Assembly (NCBI GenBank): GCA_003161495.1
Contig: PMOP01000187.1
Location: forward strand, 5,507 to 10,844
DNA from: Acidobacteriota bacterium
Lineage (GTDB): Bacteria > Acidobacteriota > Terriglobia > Acidiferrales > UBA7541
Direction: 5' to 3'
Length of the DNA: 5,338 bases
Part shown: positions 1 to 5,338 of the stretch, in pieces
How positions within the stretch are numbered: position 1 is the stretch's first letter
How the letters are laid out: each line of letters opens with the position of its first letter
Notes under the pieces: generated by a model
Database searches by the model: none
What the model saw: the letters and a program-made list of their open reading frames with translations, nothing else
What the model was told of the DNA's origin: nothing
Program-made: the position numbers and the translations under genes

Positions 1-735
1 ATGCACGATTGGCAGGGACGAGCATGGACGTCATCGAACGGACCCGCGGCGCAGGCGAATTCGCGTTACACCGTGCCGGCGGTTCAGGCGCCTTCGATTT
101 CTCCACGCTGGGAAGATCCGGGCGGAGTGCCCATCTCCGCGTTTATTTTTGGCGGCCGCCGCGCACGGCTGGCTCCGCTGGTTTACGAAGCGACGAACTG
201 GCAGCATGGCGTTTATGTTGCCGCGACGATGGCGTCGGAAACGACCGCGGCAATTACCGGAGCGGTTGGCGTCCCGCGGCGCGACCCAATGGCCATGCTT
301 CCCTTTTGCGGATACAACATGGGCGATTATTTCGGGCACTGGCTCGAAATGGGAAAGGAAATCCCTCATCCGCCGAAAATTTTTCATGTGAATTGGTTTC
401 GCAAAGGCGCCGATGGAAAATTCCTGTGGCCGGGTTACGGCGAAAATGCGCGCGTCCTGAAGTGGATGCTTGAACGGATTGAAGGGAAAGCCGCTGCCAC
501 GGAAACTCCCATCGGCGCTGTTCCCACCGCGAACGCGATTACGCTGGATGGCCTCGACGTGTCTCGCGAAACGATGAATGAATTATTGCGCGTCGAGCCC
601 GCCGATTGGGTCAAGGAACATGCCGACGTCGGAGAGTTCTTCAAGAAATTCGGCGACCGCCTGCCGGAAGAGATTCACGAGGAGCACAATCGCCTTGGCG
701 AACGCCTGCAGGGAGTACCTGCCGTCCGGAAATAA
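1..735 (+). CDS. pckG: Phosphoenolpyruvate carboxykinase (GTP), C-terminal part; 5' end outside window
   Basis: This cytosolic enzyme interconverts oxaloacetate plus GTP with phosphoenolpyruvate, CO2 and GDP, the entry step of gluconeogenesis. The 244 visible residues match the C-terminal portion of the roughly 600-residue GTP-type family. Seen in order: the N-S-R substrate-binding segment at residues 20-22, W-E-D-P at 37-40, F-G-G-R-R at 50-54, W-Q-H-G at 67-70, a [12 protein letters not shown] stretch at 95-106 in the guanine-nucleotide region, N-W-F-R at 131-134 and F-L-W-P-G-Y-G-E-N at 141-149. The family's P-loop and metal-binding histidine lie upstream of the window. The ATG at base 1 is an internal methionine, not the start, because family homology runs through it. 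The reading frame is intact to TAA at 733-735. A 180-base gap separates it from the oxidase operon, so it is probably a separate transcription unit. The family call is firm; the ATP-dependent type is unrelated in sequence. Confidence 0.96.
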   Translation: MHDWQGRAWTSSNGPAAQANSRYTVPAVQAPSISPRWEDPGGVPISAFIFGGRRARLAPLVYEATNWQHGVYVAATMASETTAAITGAVGVPRRDPMAMLPFCGYNMGDYFGHWLEMGKEIPHPPKIFHVNWFRKGADGKFLWPGYGENARVLKWMLERIEGKAAATETPIGAVPTANAITLDGLDVSRETMNELLRVEPADWVKEHADVGEFFKKFGDRLPEEIHEEHNRLGERLQGVPAVRK

Positions 736-737
736 AT

Positions 738-760
738 TGACAATTGGCAGCTGGGTGTCA
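738..760. repeat. TGACA / TGTCA inverted repeat just after pckG
   Basis: TGACA (738-742) and TGTCA (756-760) form a 5-base inverted repeat with a 13-base spacer. The left arm lies within the TTGACA hexamer of the weak promoter at 737-766, so it could be an operator. The arms are short and no T-run follows, so it does not look like an intrinsic terminator. Confidence 0.2.
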
Positions 761-801
761 TTGAATGTGACTTTCGCTGAAAGAGAAGTGTGTCAGTTTG
801 A

Positions 802-850
802 AACTTGATTCGTTGCGTTGCTGAAATTTAATCGGCGTTTCATTCAAGTT
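802..850. repeat. Nested inverted repeats in the operon leader
   Basis: AACTTGA (802-808) is the exact reverse complement of TCAAGTT (844-850). Inside it, TGAAA (822-826) pairs with TTTCA (838-842), only one base away from the outer right arm. Overlapping these, TTGAATG (761-767) is the reverse complement of CATTCAA (841-847), and AGTTTGAAACT (795-805) is a perfect short palindrome. The arms could form an imperfect RNA hairpin with a bulged 5' side, or act as protein-binding half-sites. In AT-rich DNA short repeats like these can also arise by chance. Confidence 0.3.
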
Positions 851-854
851 CAGC

Positions 855-883
855 TTGTCTTTGATTTTTCCCGCTGCTAACAT
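855..883 (+). promoter_or_regulatory. Candidate sigma70-like promoter nearest the cytochrome gene
   Basis: TTGTCT (855-860) and TAACAT (878-883) are separated by 17 bases, and each matches its consensus at four of six positions. Transcription would begin near 890, leaving a leader of about 25 bases before the ATG at 916. The pair at 805-832 (TTGATT, TTTAAT) has a better -10 box, and is an equal competitor with a longer leader. Both are pattern matches only. Confidence 0.25.
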
Positions 884-915
884 CCGCGTCTTACTAATTT
901 CCTTGCGAATTGAGC

Positions 916-1590
916 ATGCATAAATTTCAAAAATCCGCTCTCTATCGAATCGCGTCACGGTCATTGCGGCTGCCGTTGGCGCTCGTGATCGGCGGACTGG
1001 CGCTTTCTGGATGCCGCATGGGCGCGACGGACGCGGCGACGCGCGGCCAGGAAGTTTTCGAAACCTGCGTGCCGTGTCACAACTCGGATGGATCGGGGAA
1101 CGCCGCAGTCGGCGCGCCAAATATTGCCGGAATGAAGGCATGGTACGTCGAACGCGAGGTCGACAAATTTCGCGCCGGGGTGCGCGGCATGCATTTTAAC
1201 GACGTCGAAGGCATGCGCATGCGGCCCATGGTGCTCAGCTTGGCATCCGAAGAGGACGTGAAAGCTGTCGCTCATTATGTGGAGACTCTGCCGCCTGTTC
1301 CGCACGGATCGTCGTTCCCCGGCGATCCAAAAGCCGGGGCGGCGCTGTACGCAACGTGCGGCGCCTGCCATGGCGACACCGGCGCCGGGAATCAAGATTT
1401 GGGCGCTCCGCGAATTGCCGGAGTGGATGACTGGTATCTAGCCACGGAGCTGAGAAAATTCCGCAGCGGCGTTCGCGGCACAAATCCCAAGGATCGCGAG
1501 GGGAGATTGATGCGCCCGATGGCGCGCACGCTTGCGAATGAAGATGCGATTCGGAATGTGGTCGCCTACGTGGAAACGCTCAAACCCTAG
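916..1590 (+). CDS. Diheme cytochrome c lipoprotein (cytochrome c4-like)
   Basis: This is a probable electron carrier on the outer face of the cytoplasmic membrane, delivering electrons to the oxidase encoded downstream. The 224-residue product begins with a basic segment and a hydrophobic stretch (about 18-32) ending in L-S-G-C, a lipobox with Cys33 as the lipidation site. Two homologous class I cytochrome domains follow. Heme sites are C-V-P-C-H at 51-55 and C-G-A-C-H at 148-152. The likely axial methionines, each in an R-P-M context, are Met105 and Met202, both 50 residues after their heme histidine. Matching G-A-P-x-I-A-G and K-F-R-x-G-V-R-G segments show the internal duplication. The ATG at 916 is chosen because it gives a sound signal peptide; a TTG at 910 would add two residues, and neither has a strong ribosome site. 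The gene is 26 bases upstream of the small membrane-peptide gene, which supports a role in the oxidase complex. Cytochrome c4 assignment is by architecture, and the specific partner is inferred. Confidence 0.9.
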   Translation: MHKFQKSALYRIASRSLRLPLALVIGGLALSGCRMGATDAATRGQEVFETCVPCHNSDGSGNAAVGAPNIAGMKAWYVEREVDKFRAGVRGMHFNDVEGMRMRPMVLSLASEEDVKAVAHYVETLPPVPHGSSFPGDPKAGAALYATCGACHGDTGAGNQDLGAPRIAGVDDWYLATELRKFRSGVRGTNPKDREGRLMRPMARTLANEDAIRNVVAYVETLKP

Positions 1591-1616
1591 GTCTGGTGGC
1601 GGGAGAAAAACATTTC

Positions 1617-1724
1617 ATGGATCATGCCGAGAGTTCACCCGATCAAGTGGCCAAGATTGTTTTTTGGGCCATCGCGCTTTCGTCTTTTGCATTTATCACG
1701 GGAATTTTTATTTTAATCCGGTAG
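1617..1724 (+). CDS. Single-helix membrane peptide, 35 residues, candidate small oxidase subunit
   Basis: The frame runs from ATG at 1617 to TAG at 1722-1724. It encodes a polar, acidic N-terminus (residues 1-13) and one uninterrupted hydrophobic helix of about 21 residues (14-34, I-V-F-W through I-L-I), ending in a single Arg. This is the shape of a real single-pass membrane peptide with a short N-terminal tail. A GGGAG ribosome site at 1601-1605 lies 11 bases before the ATG, slightly far. The gene fits exactly between the cytochrome stop and the coxB ribosome site, with no overlap. Comparable small single-helix subunits are known: subunit IIa of Thermus ba3 oxidase (34 residues) and the roughly 50-residue subunit IV of Paracoccus aa3. 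I see no recognisable family motif, so the role is inferred from size, topology and position. A GTG at 1596 in the same frame is a weaker alternative start. Confidence 0.62.
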   Translation: MDHAESSPDQVAKIVFWAIALSSFAFITGIFILIR

Positions 1725-1725
1725 C

Positions 1726-1730
1726 GGGAG
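1726..1730 (+). promoter_or_regulatory. Ribosome binding site for coxB
   Basis: GGGAG lies 5 bases before the coxB ATG at 1736 and 1 base after the stop codon of the 35-residue peptide. It is the clearest Shine-Dalgarno match in the operon and settles the coxB start. Confidence 0.7.
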
Positions 1731-1735
1731 CCTGA

Positions 1736-2485
1736 ATGCTGGAGCGGTATCTGACAGCTGCATCAACCTACGCACACTGGATCGATTATCAGTTTTTATT
1801 GATCGCGGTGCTCGTCGGGTTTTGGCTGATCGTCGCGGAAGGCATGATGTTCTGGCTGATCTTCAAGTTTCGCGCCAGGGACGGCCGTGCGACGCAATAC
1901 ATCACCGGAGAAGAAACCCATCTGAAACGGTGGATTACGATTCCACACATTCTGGTCATCCTGTGCGACATTGTGATCATCGTGCCCGCCATCCTGGTCT
2001 GGTACAACATCAAGCAGGTTATGCCGCCTGCCGATGAAACCGTGCGCGTGATTGGACAGCAGTGGGCCTGGAGTTTCCAGCAAGCGGGCCCGGACGGCGT
2101 GATGGACACCGCGGATGATATTCGCACCGTGGGAGAACTCCACGTCAAGGTGAACACGACCTATCACTTTGAATTAATGTCTCGCGACGTGGTCCATAGT
2201 TTCGCGGTTCCATCTTTCCGCTTGAAGCAGGATGCGCTGCCCGGCCGCACCATCAGCGGATGGTTTCGCCCCAATCGCGTCGGCTCGTATGACATTCAAT
2301 GTACGCAGATGTGCGGCATCGGCCACGGGCTGATGGCGGGCCGCATTATTGTTGAGACGCCGCAGGACCACGCCGCGTGGCTGTTGCACAATTCCACTCC
2401 GGCTGTAGCTGGACAGCAGGCGCTCCCCTCGCCTTCCACCGTTGGAATGGATGGCCTTGCGACGATGGCGGAAGTGCGGCGATGA
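1736..2485 (+). CDS. coxB: Cytochrome c oxidase subunit II (CuA subunit)
   Basis: Subunit II accepts electrons from cytochrome c at its binuclear CuA centre, outside the membrane, and passes them to heme a in subunit I. The 249-residue protein has two membrane helices (about 18-46 and 68-92) and an outer cupredoxin domain. The conserved aromatic patch Q-W-A-W-S-F is at 109-114. CuA ligands are all present: His154, Cys189, Cys193, His197 and Met200. The position that is usually Glu between the cysteines is Gln191; it binds copper through its backbone, so function should be kept. No C-terminal heme domain is fused, unlike caa3 oxidases, which fits a separate cytochrome donor upstream. An acidic G-P-D-G...D-D-I loop at 118-129 is inserted in the cupredoxin domain. 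The usual Glu seven residues before the helix II proline (K-pathway entrance) reads Leu63. The stop overlaps the ctaD start as ATGA. Confidence 0.96.
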   Translation: MLERYLTAASTYAHWIDYQFLLIAVLVGFWLIVAEGMMFWLIFKFRARDGRATQYITGEETHLKRWITIPHILVILCDIVIIVPAILVWYNIKQVMPPADETVRVIGQQWAWSFQQAGPDGVMDTADDIRTVGELHVKVNTTYHFELMSRDVVHSFAVPSFRLKQDALPGRTISGWFRPNRVGSYDIQCTQMCGIGHGLMAGRIIVETPQDHAAWLLHNSTPAVAGQQALPSPSTVGMDGLATMAEVRR

Positions 2486-4182
2486 GCACGCACGTGGAAC
2501 ACGCCGAGCCGGGAATTTTTCGGAAATATTTCTGGTCCACCGATCACAAGATGATCGCCATGCAGTATTTATTTACGGGAATGGCGATGGCCCTGATCGG
2601 CGGTTATTTCGCCTACGTATTTCGCATGCAGCTGGGTTTTCCCAATCAATATGTTCCCGGGTATGGAATCGTTACGCCGGGGCGGTACAACGCGCTCGTC
2701 ACCATGCATGGCAGCATCATGATTTTCTGGGTAGCCATGCCCGTGCTCATCGCCGCATTCGGAAATTTTCTGATTCCCTTGATGGTCGGCTGCGACGATA
2801 TGGCGTTTCCTCGGATCAATCGCCTTTCCTATCAGATTTTTCTGTTGAGTGTTCTGGTCCTTCTTTCTTCTTTTTTGGTAAAGGGCGGCCCATTTGGCGG
2901 CGCCTGGACCGCGTACCCGCCGCTCTCCGCTGTCGGGTCGTATAATTTGACGCCGGCGGGCGCAACGCTGTGGCTCGTCGCGGTCGCACTGGAATTCGTA
3001 GCATTTTTGCTGGGCGGCATCAACTTCACCGTCACCACGATGAACAGCCGCGCGCCGGGCATGAAAATGTACGACATCCCGCTGGTCATCTGGATGATTG
3101 TCCTCGCGAGCATTATCTTCATGTGCTCGGCGGGCCCGTTGATCGCCGGCGCGGTCATGCTGCTATTTGATCAGACGATGTCCACTGGCTTCTTTGATCC
3201 CACGCGCGGCGGCGATCCGCTTTTGTGGCAGCACTTATTCTGGTTTTTCGGCCATCCGGAGGTGTACGTCGTATTGCTTCCGGCCATGGGAATCGTGGCG
3301 GAAATCATTGCGGTATTTGCCCGCAAAAAAATATTCGGATATAAGACCGTCCTGTACACAACCTGGGCCGTCGGCTTCCTGAGCTTCGTCGTGTGGGCGC
3401 ATCACCAATTCGTGGCCGGGATCGATCCGCGCATGGCCAATATTTTTTCGATCACGACCCTGCTGATTTCCGTTCCCATCACGGAAATGGTGTTCCTGTA
3501 CATCGCCACGTTGTACGGCGGATCGATCCATCTGGACACGCCGATGCTCTGGGCTTTGGGATTCATCGCCGAGTTTATGGTCGGCGGCGTGACGGGAATT
3601 TTCCTCGGTTCCTCCGGCACGGATATTTATTTGCACGATACCTATTTCGTGATCGCGCATTTCCATTACACGTTCGTGCCTATCGCGATTATCGCGGTGT
3701 ATGGGGGACTCACTTTCTGGTATCCGAAAATGTTCGGACGCATGCTCAACGAGACGCTGGGAAAAATTCATTTCTGGGGCACGGTCATTCCCTTCAACGT
3801 GATTTTCATTCCGCTGTTCATCACCGGCACGGCCGGAGATCAGCGGCGCGTCTATAGTTACGCACTGTTCGCCGAGCAGTCCCGGCCCGCGCTGCAGCAT
3901 CTGCGCCTGACGTCCACGATTGCGCTGCTCGTCATGCTGTCGTTTCAACTGATTTTTATTTTCAATTTTTTCTGGAGCCTGCGCAATGGCAAGAGCGCCG
4001 GCGCGAATCCGTGGCGATCCGCGACGCTTGAATGGACCGTGCCCTCGCCGCCTCCCCACGGAAATTTTGCCGTGATGCCTACTGTTTATCGCGGTCCGTA
4101 TGAATACGGATTGCCGGGCGGCGCCGATGATTACGTGCCGCAGAACGTTCCCGACCAGGCCTTCGGAGACCAGAACTCATGA
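2482..4182 (+). CDS. ctaD: Cytochrome c oxidase subunit I, A-type, with altered K-pathway residues
   Basis: This is the catalytic subunit, which reduces O2 to water at heme a3/CuB and pumps protons. The 566-residue product has about 12 membrane helices. Seen: heme a ligands His76 and His395, heme a3 ligand His393, CuB ligands His258, His307 and His308, crosslink Tyr262, and Glu260 in G-H-P-E-V-Y, the A1-type signature. D-pathway residues Asn95, Asp106 and Asn113 are kept, as are His385-Asp386 (Mg region), Arg48 and Arg455-Arg456 (heme propionate region). By alignment from memory to bovine subunit I, K-pathway Ser255, Thr316 and Lys319 correspond to Ala273, Ile333 and Met336. The long C-terminal tail after about 500 carries the N-P-W...E-W...P-S-P-P-P motif common in bacterial subunit I. 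The start at 2482 is preferred because it overlaps the coxB stop (ATGA) and gives a normal N-terminus; the in-frame ATG at 2377 would add 35 residues that are out-of-frame coxB sequence. Confidence 0.96.
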   Translation: MSTHVEHAEPGIFRKYFWSTDHKMIAMQYLFTGMAMALIGGYFAYVFRMQLGFPNQYVPGYGIVTPGRYNALVTMHGSIMIFWVAMPVLIAAFGNFLIPLMVGCDDMAFPRINRLSYQIFLLSVLVLLSSFLVKGGPFGGAWTAYPPLSAVGSYNLTPAGATLWLVAVALEFVAFLLGGINFTVTTMNSRAPGMKMYDIPLVIWMIVLASIIFMCSAGPLIAGAVMLLFDQTMSTGFFDPTRGGDPLLWQHLFWFFGHPEVYVVLLPAMGIVAEIIAVFARKKIFGYKTVLYTTWAVGFLSFVVWAHHQFVAGIDPRMANIFSITTLLISVPITEMVFLYIATLYGGSIHLDTPMLWALGFIAEFMVGGVTGIFLGSSGTDIYLHDTYFVIAHFHYTFVPIAIIAVYGGLTFWYPKMFGRMLNETLGKIHFWGTVIPFNVIFIPLFITGTAGDQRRVYSYALFAEQSRPALQHLRLTSTIALLVMLSFQLIFIFNFFWSLRNGKSAGANPWRSATLEWTVPSPPPHGNFAVMPTVYRGPYEYGLPGGADDYVPQNVPDQAFGDQNS

Positions 4183-4760
4183 GCGCGAGCGCCAAGCCAA
4201 TTGCGAATGCTCGCAGCGGGACGGGAATTCCCAGCGCGCGGTTGATTACCTGGTGGGTGATCGCCTCGGAAATCGTGATCTTCGGGGGCCTGCTGGCTTC
4301 TTACATTATGCACCGGGTCGCGCATCCGGAATGGGCGGAGTCCGCGTCGCATACGCTGACCTGGGCGGGAGCGCTCAATACATTCATCCTCCTCACATCG
4401 AGCTTGTGCGCCGTGCTGGCTCATCAGGCGGCAGACTCGCACGACGGGCCCAAGGCTGCGAAATTGCTTCGCCTGACCGCGCTCGGCGGACTGATTTTCC
4501 TGTGCGTCAAGGGATATGAATGGACGCTCGACATTCGCGAAGGGTTCGTGCTTTCTTCGGGCGGTTTTTGGTCGTTCTATTACACGCTGGCCGGACTGCA
4601 CGGCCTGCACGTGCTCGCGGGAATGATTATCATGCTGATCGTCGCGGCGGACGCCGCGAAGAACGAGGAATTGCAGCGCGTGGAATGCATCGGGCTGTAC
4701 TGGCACTTCGTCGACATCGTTTGGATTTTCCTGTTTCCGTTGCTGTATATCGCCAAGTGA
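4179..4760 (+). CDS. coxC: Cytochrome c oxidase subunit III, 5-helix form
   Basis: Subunit III is a membrane partner of subunit I that protects the oxidase from turnover inactivation and sits near the D-pathway entrance; it binds no metal. The 193-residue protein has five hydrophobic segments (about 22-44, 61-83, 96-115, 131-156 and 172-191), the short bacterial form lacking the first two helices of the seven-helix mitochondrial protein. Family signatures seen: A-S-E at 29-31 with the conserved membrane Glu31, K-G-Y-E-W at 111-115, G-L-H-G-L-H at 139-144 and Y-W-H-F-V-D at 174-179 followed by I-V-W-I-F. The ATG overlaps the ctaD stop in an ATGA arrangement, so translation is probably coupled. 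A second subunit III-like gene starts at 5148, so the pair may occupy related positions or form a dimeric unit. Confidence 0.93.
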   Translation: MSASAKPIANARSGTGIPSARLITWWVIASEIVIFGGLLASYIMHRVAHPEWAESASHTLTWAGALNTFILLTSSLCAVLAHQAADSHDGPKAAKLLRLTALGGLIFLCVKGYEWTLDIREGFVLSSGGFWSFYYTLAGLHGLHVLAGMIIMLIVAADAAKNEELQRVECIGLYWHFVDIVWIFLFPLLYIAK

Positions 4761-4804
4761 GAAATGCGGATGCGGAAATTCAGTGAGGGACCGGGTAAAG
4801 AATC

Positions 4805-5155
4805 ATGACGACTGAAACTCACGTTGATCATACCAATTACGTCAAGATCTGGGCCATTCTCGTGGCGTTGCTTATCGTCAGCGTTCTCGGATCGATGTCT
4901 CATGTCCGCGAAATTGTGCTCATCGCCGCGTTCGGAGTTGCGCTGGTCAAGGCGTATCTCGTCGCCAAGAATTTCATGCACATCAACGTGGAAAAGCGCT
5001 GGGTGCCGTATCTTTTGATTGTGTGCCTGCTTTTTATTGCGATTCTGTTTGCGGGCGTGGCCCCCGACGTACTGAAACACAACGGCCTGCATTGGAGCAA
5101 AAATCCGGCAGATGTATTAGTGCCTTCCGCTGCGGGCGCAACGAAAAATGAGTAG
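4805..5155 (+). CDS. Cytochrome c oxidase subunit IV (prokaryotic COX4 family)
   Basis: This is a small accessory membrane subunit. The 116-residue protein has three predicted helices (about 13-30, 36-56 and 67-86). The link between helices 2 and 3 carries the family signature K-A-Y-L-V-A...F-M-H, residues 49-59, followed by a polar N-V-E-K-R. In related A-type and quinol oxidases this family helps assemble or stabilise the copper-containing core; here that is inferred. The N-terminus is polar with two histidines, and a 30-residue polar tail follows helix 3, somewhat longer than is usual. It starts 44 bases after subunit III, the largest gap inside the operon. GAGGGA at 4785-4790 is 14 bases upstream of the ATG, so the ribosome site is weak or off-spacing. 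Its 3' end overlaps the next gene by 8 bases. Confidence 0.85.
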   Translation: MTTETHVDHTNYVKIWAILVALLIVSVLGSMSHVREIVLIAAFGVALVKAYLVAKNFMHINVEKRWVPYLLIVCLLFIAILFAGVAPDVLKHNGLHWSKNPADVLVPSAAGATKNE

Positions 5156-5338
5156 CCCAGCGACAACGATCGAATCGCGAATGTCCGCTCACGCGCCGGA
5201 CGCCGGGAAGCGCCTGCCGAATTCCGTCCTGGCCATGATCATTTTTGTTGTCACGGAGATCATGTTCTTTGCGGCGCTGATGAGCGCGCACACGATCGCC
5301 CGCGCCACGGTGCCGGGAGGCGTGTGGCCTCCCGCGGG
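5148..5338 (+). CDS. Second heme-copper oxidase subunit III-like protein, N-terminal part; 3' end outside window
   Basis: The frame opens at ATG 5148, inside the last codons of the subunit IV gene, and runs uninterrupted to the window end, giving 63 complete codons. After a polar, Ala/Ser-rich N-terminus of about 24 residues comes a hydrophobic helix (about 27-50) with T-E-I-M-F-F at 36-41, matching the S-E-x-M-F-F core of subunit III, including Glu37 at the conserved membrane-glutamate position. V-W-P-P at 59-62 resembles the W-P-P loop common after helix 1 in this family. An 8-base overlap with the upstream gene implies coupled translation. It is not a copy of the 193-residue subunit III: outside the core the two differ clearly. 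Bradyrhizobium coxMNOP is a known precedent for an operon with two subunit III-like genes. The remainder needed to confirm five helices is outside the window. Confidence 0.8.
   Translation, partial: MSSPATTIESRMSAHAPDAGKRLPNSVLAMIIFVVTEIMFFAALMSAHTIARATVPGGVWPPA

Larger units (their letters stand above)
736..915 (+). promoter_or_regulatory. Non-coding leader between pckG and the oxidase operon
   Basis: This 180-base stretch has no convincing gene. It is visibly richer in A and T than its flanks, as expected of a promoter region, and it is the only long gap upstream of the oxidase genes. It holds several short inverted repeats and several weak -35/-10 pairs: TTGACA at 737-742 with TTGAAT at 761-766 (18-base spacer), TTGATT at 805-810 with TTTAAT at 827-832 (16-base spacer), and TTGTCT at 855-860 with TAACAT at 878-883 (17-base spacer). 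None is a close match at both boxes. No GC-rich hairpin followed by a run of T marks a clear pckG terminator. That the operon promoter lies here is inferred from position and composition. Confidence 0.55.

Noticed and set aside
708..722. GCAGG-N5-CCTGC hairpin near the end of pckG as a terminator
   Set aside because: It lies inside the coding region and is not followed by a run of T, so it is not a convincing intrinsic terminator.
910..915. TTG start for the cytochrome gene
   Set aside because: It adds only two residues and has no ribosome site; the ATG at 916 is the simpler choice, although the difference has no functional effect.
1..915. pckG and the oxidase genes as one operon
   Set aside because: A 180-base AT-rich gap with candidate promoters separates them and the functions are unrelated. 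Read-through cannot be excluded, since no terminator is visible.
1532..1735. A 67-codon frame spanning the cytochrome 3' end and the gap
   Set aside because: It overlaps the cytochrome C-terminus out of frame and lacks the features of a protein. The hydrophobic-helix frame at 1617-1724 explains the gap better.
2300..2337. Loss of CuA because the Glu between the cysteines is Gln191
   Set aside because: That residue binds copper through its backbone carbonyl, and the two Cys, two His and the Met ligand are all present, so CuA should form.
2377..2481. An upstream ATG that would extend subunit I by 35 residues
   Set aside because: The extra residues come from out-of-frame coxB sequence and do not resemble a subunit I N-terminus. 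The ATG at 2482 overlaps the coxB stop and gives a normal start.
3235..4059. A 274-codon open frame on the minus strand within ctaD
   Set aside because: Its product is rich in Arg, His, Asp and Glu with no recognisable domain, and it lies wholly opposite a strongly conserved subunit I region, so it is a by-product of codon bias.

Overview
The window is a bacterial chromosome fragment. It carries the 3' end of a GTP-dependent phosphoenolpyruvate carboxykinase gene, followed on the same strand by most of an operon for an aa3-like (A-type) heme-copper oxygen reductase. The mix of a GTP-type carboxykinase, moderately high GC with an AT-richer gap between the two units, a diheme cytochrome c lipoprotein, a CuA motif reading C-T-Q-M-C-G, and small 5-helix subunit III proteins suggests Acidobacteriota or a related soil phylum. 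That placement rests on recognition of the proteins, not on a marker gene, and is tentative. No RNA gene, mobile element, CRISPR array or attachment site was seen.

Layout, all on the + strand: 1-735 pckG, C-terminal part; 736-915 non-coding, AT-rich leader with candidate promoters and short inverted repeats; 916-1590 diheme cytochrome c lipoprotein; 1617-1724 a previously easy-to-miss 35-residue single-helix membrane peptide; 1736-2485 subunit II (coxB); 2482-4182 subunit I (ctaD/coxA); 4179-4760 subunit III; 4805-5155 subunit IV; 5148 to the window end, the start of a second subunit III-like protein. Junctions in the oxidase operon are tight: two ATGA overlaps, one 8-base overlap, and gaps of 11 to 44 bases, so co-transcription and translational coupling are likely.

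The proposed working order is as follows. The lipid-anchored diheme cytochrome passes electrons to the CuA centre of subunit II. Subunit I carries heme a and the heme a3/CuB site where O2 is reduced. Subunits III and IV and the tiny peptide are accessory membrane subunits.

The most notable observation is in subunit I. All metal ligands, the His-Tyr crosslink tyrosine and the D-pathway residues are present. However, three positions that define the K proton pathway (Ser, Thr, Lys of the bovine enzyme) read Ala273, Ile333 and Met336, and the usual glutamate at the K-pathway entrance in subunit II also seems to be missing. This would be a coherent loss or remodelling of one of the two proton pathways. 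The second notable item is the unannotated-looking 35-residue membrane peptide between the cytochrome and coxB. The rest looks like an ordinary respiratory operon.
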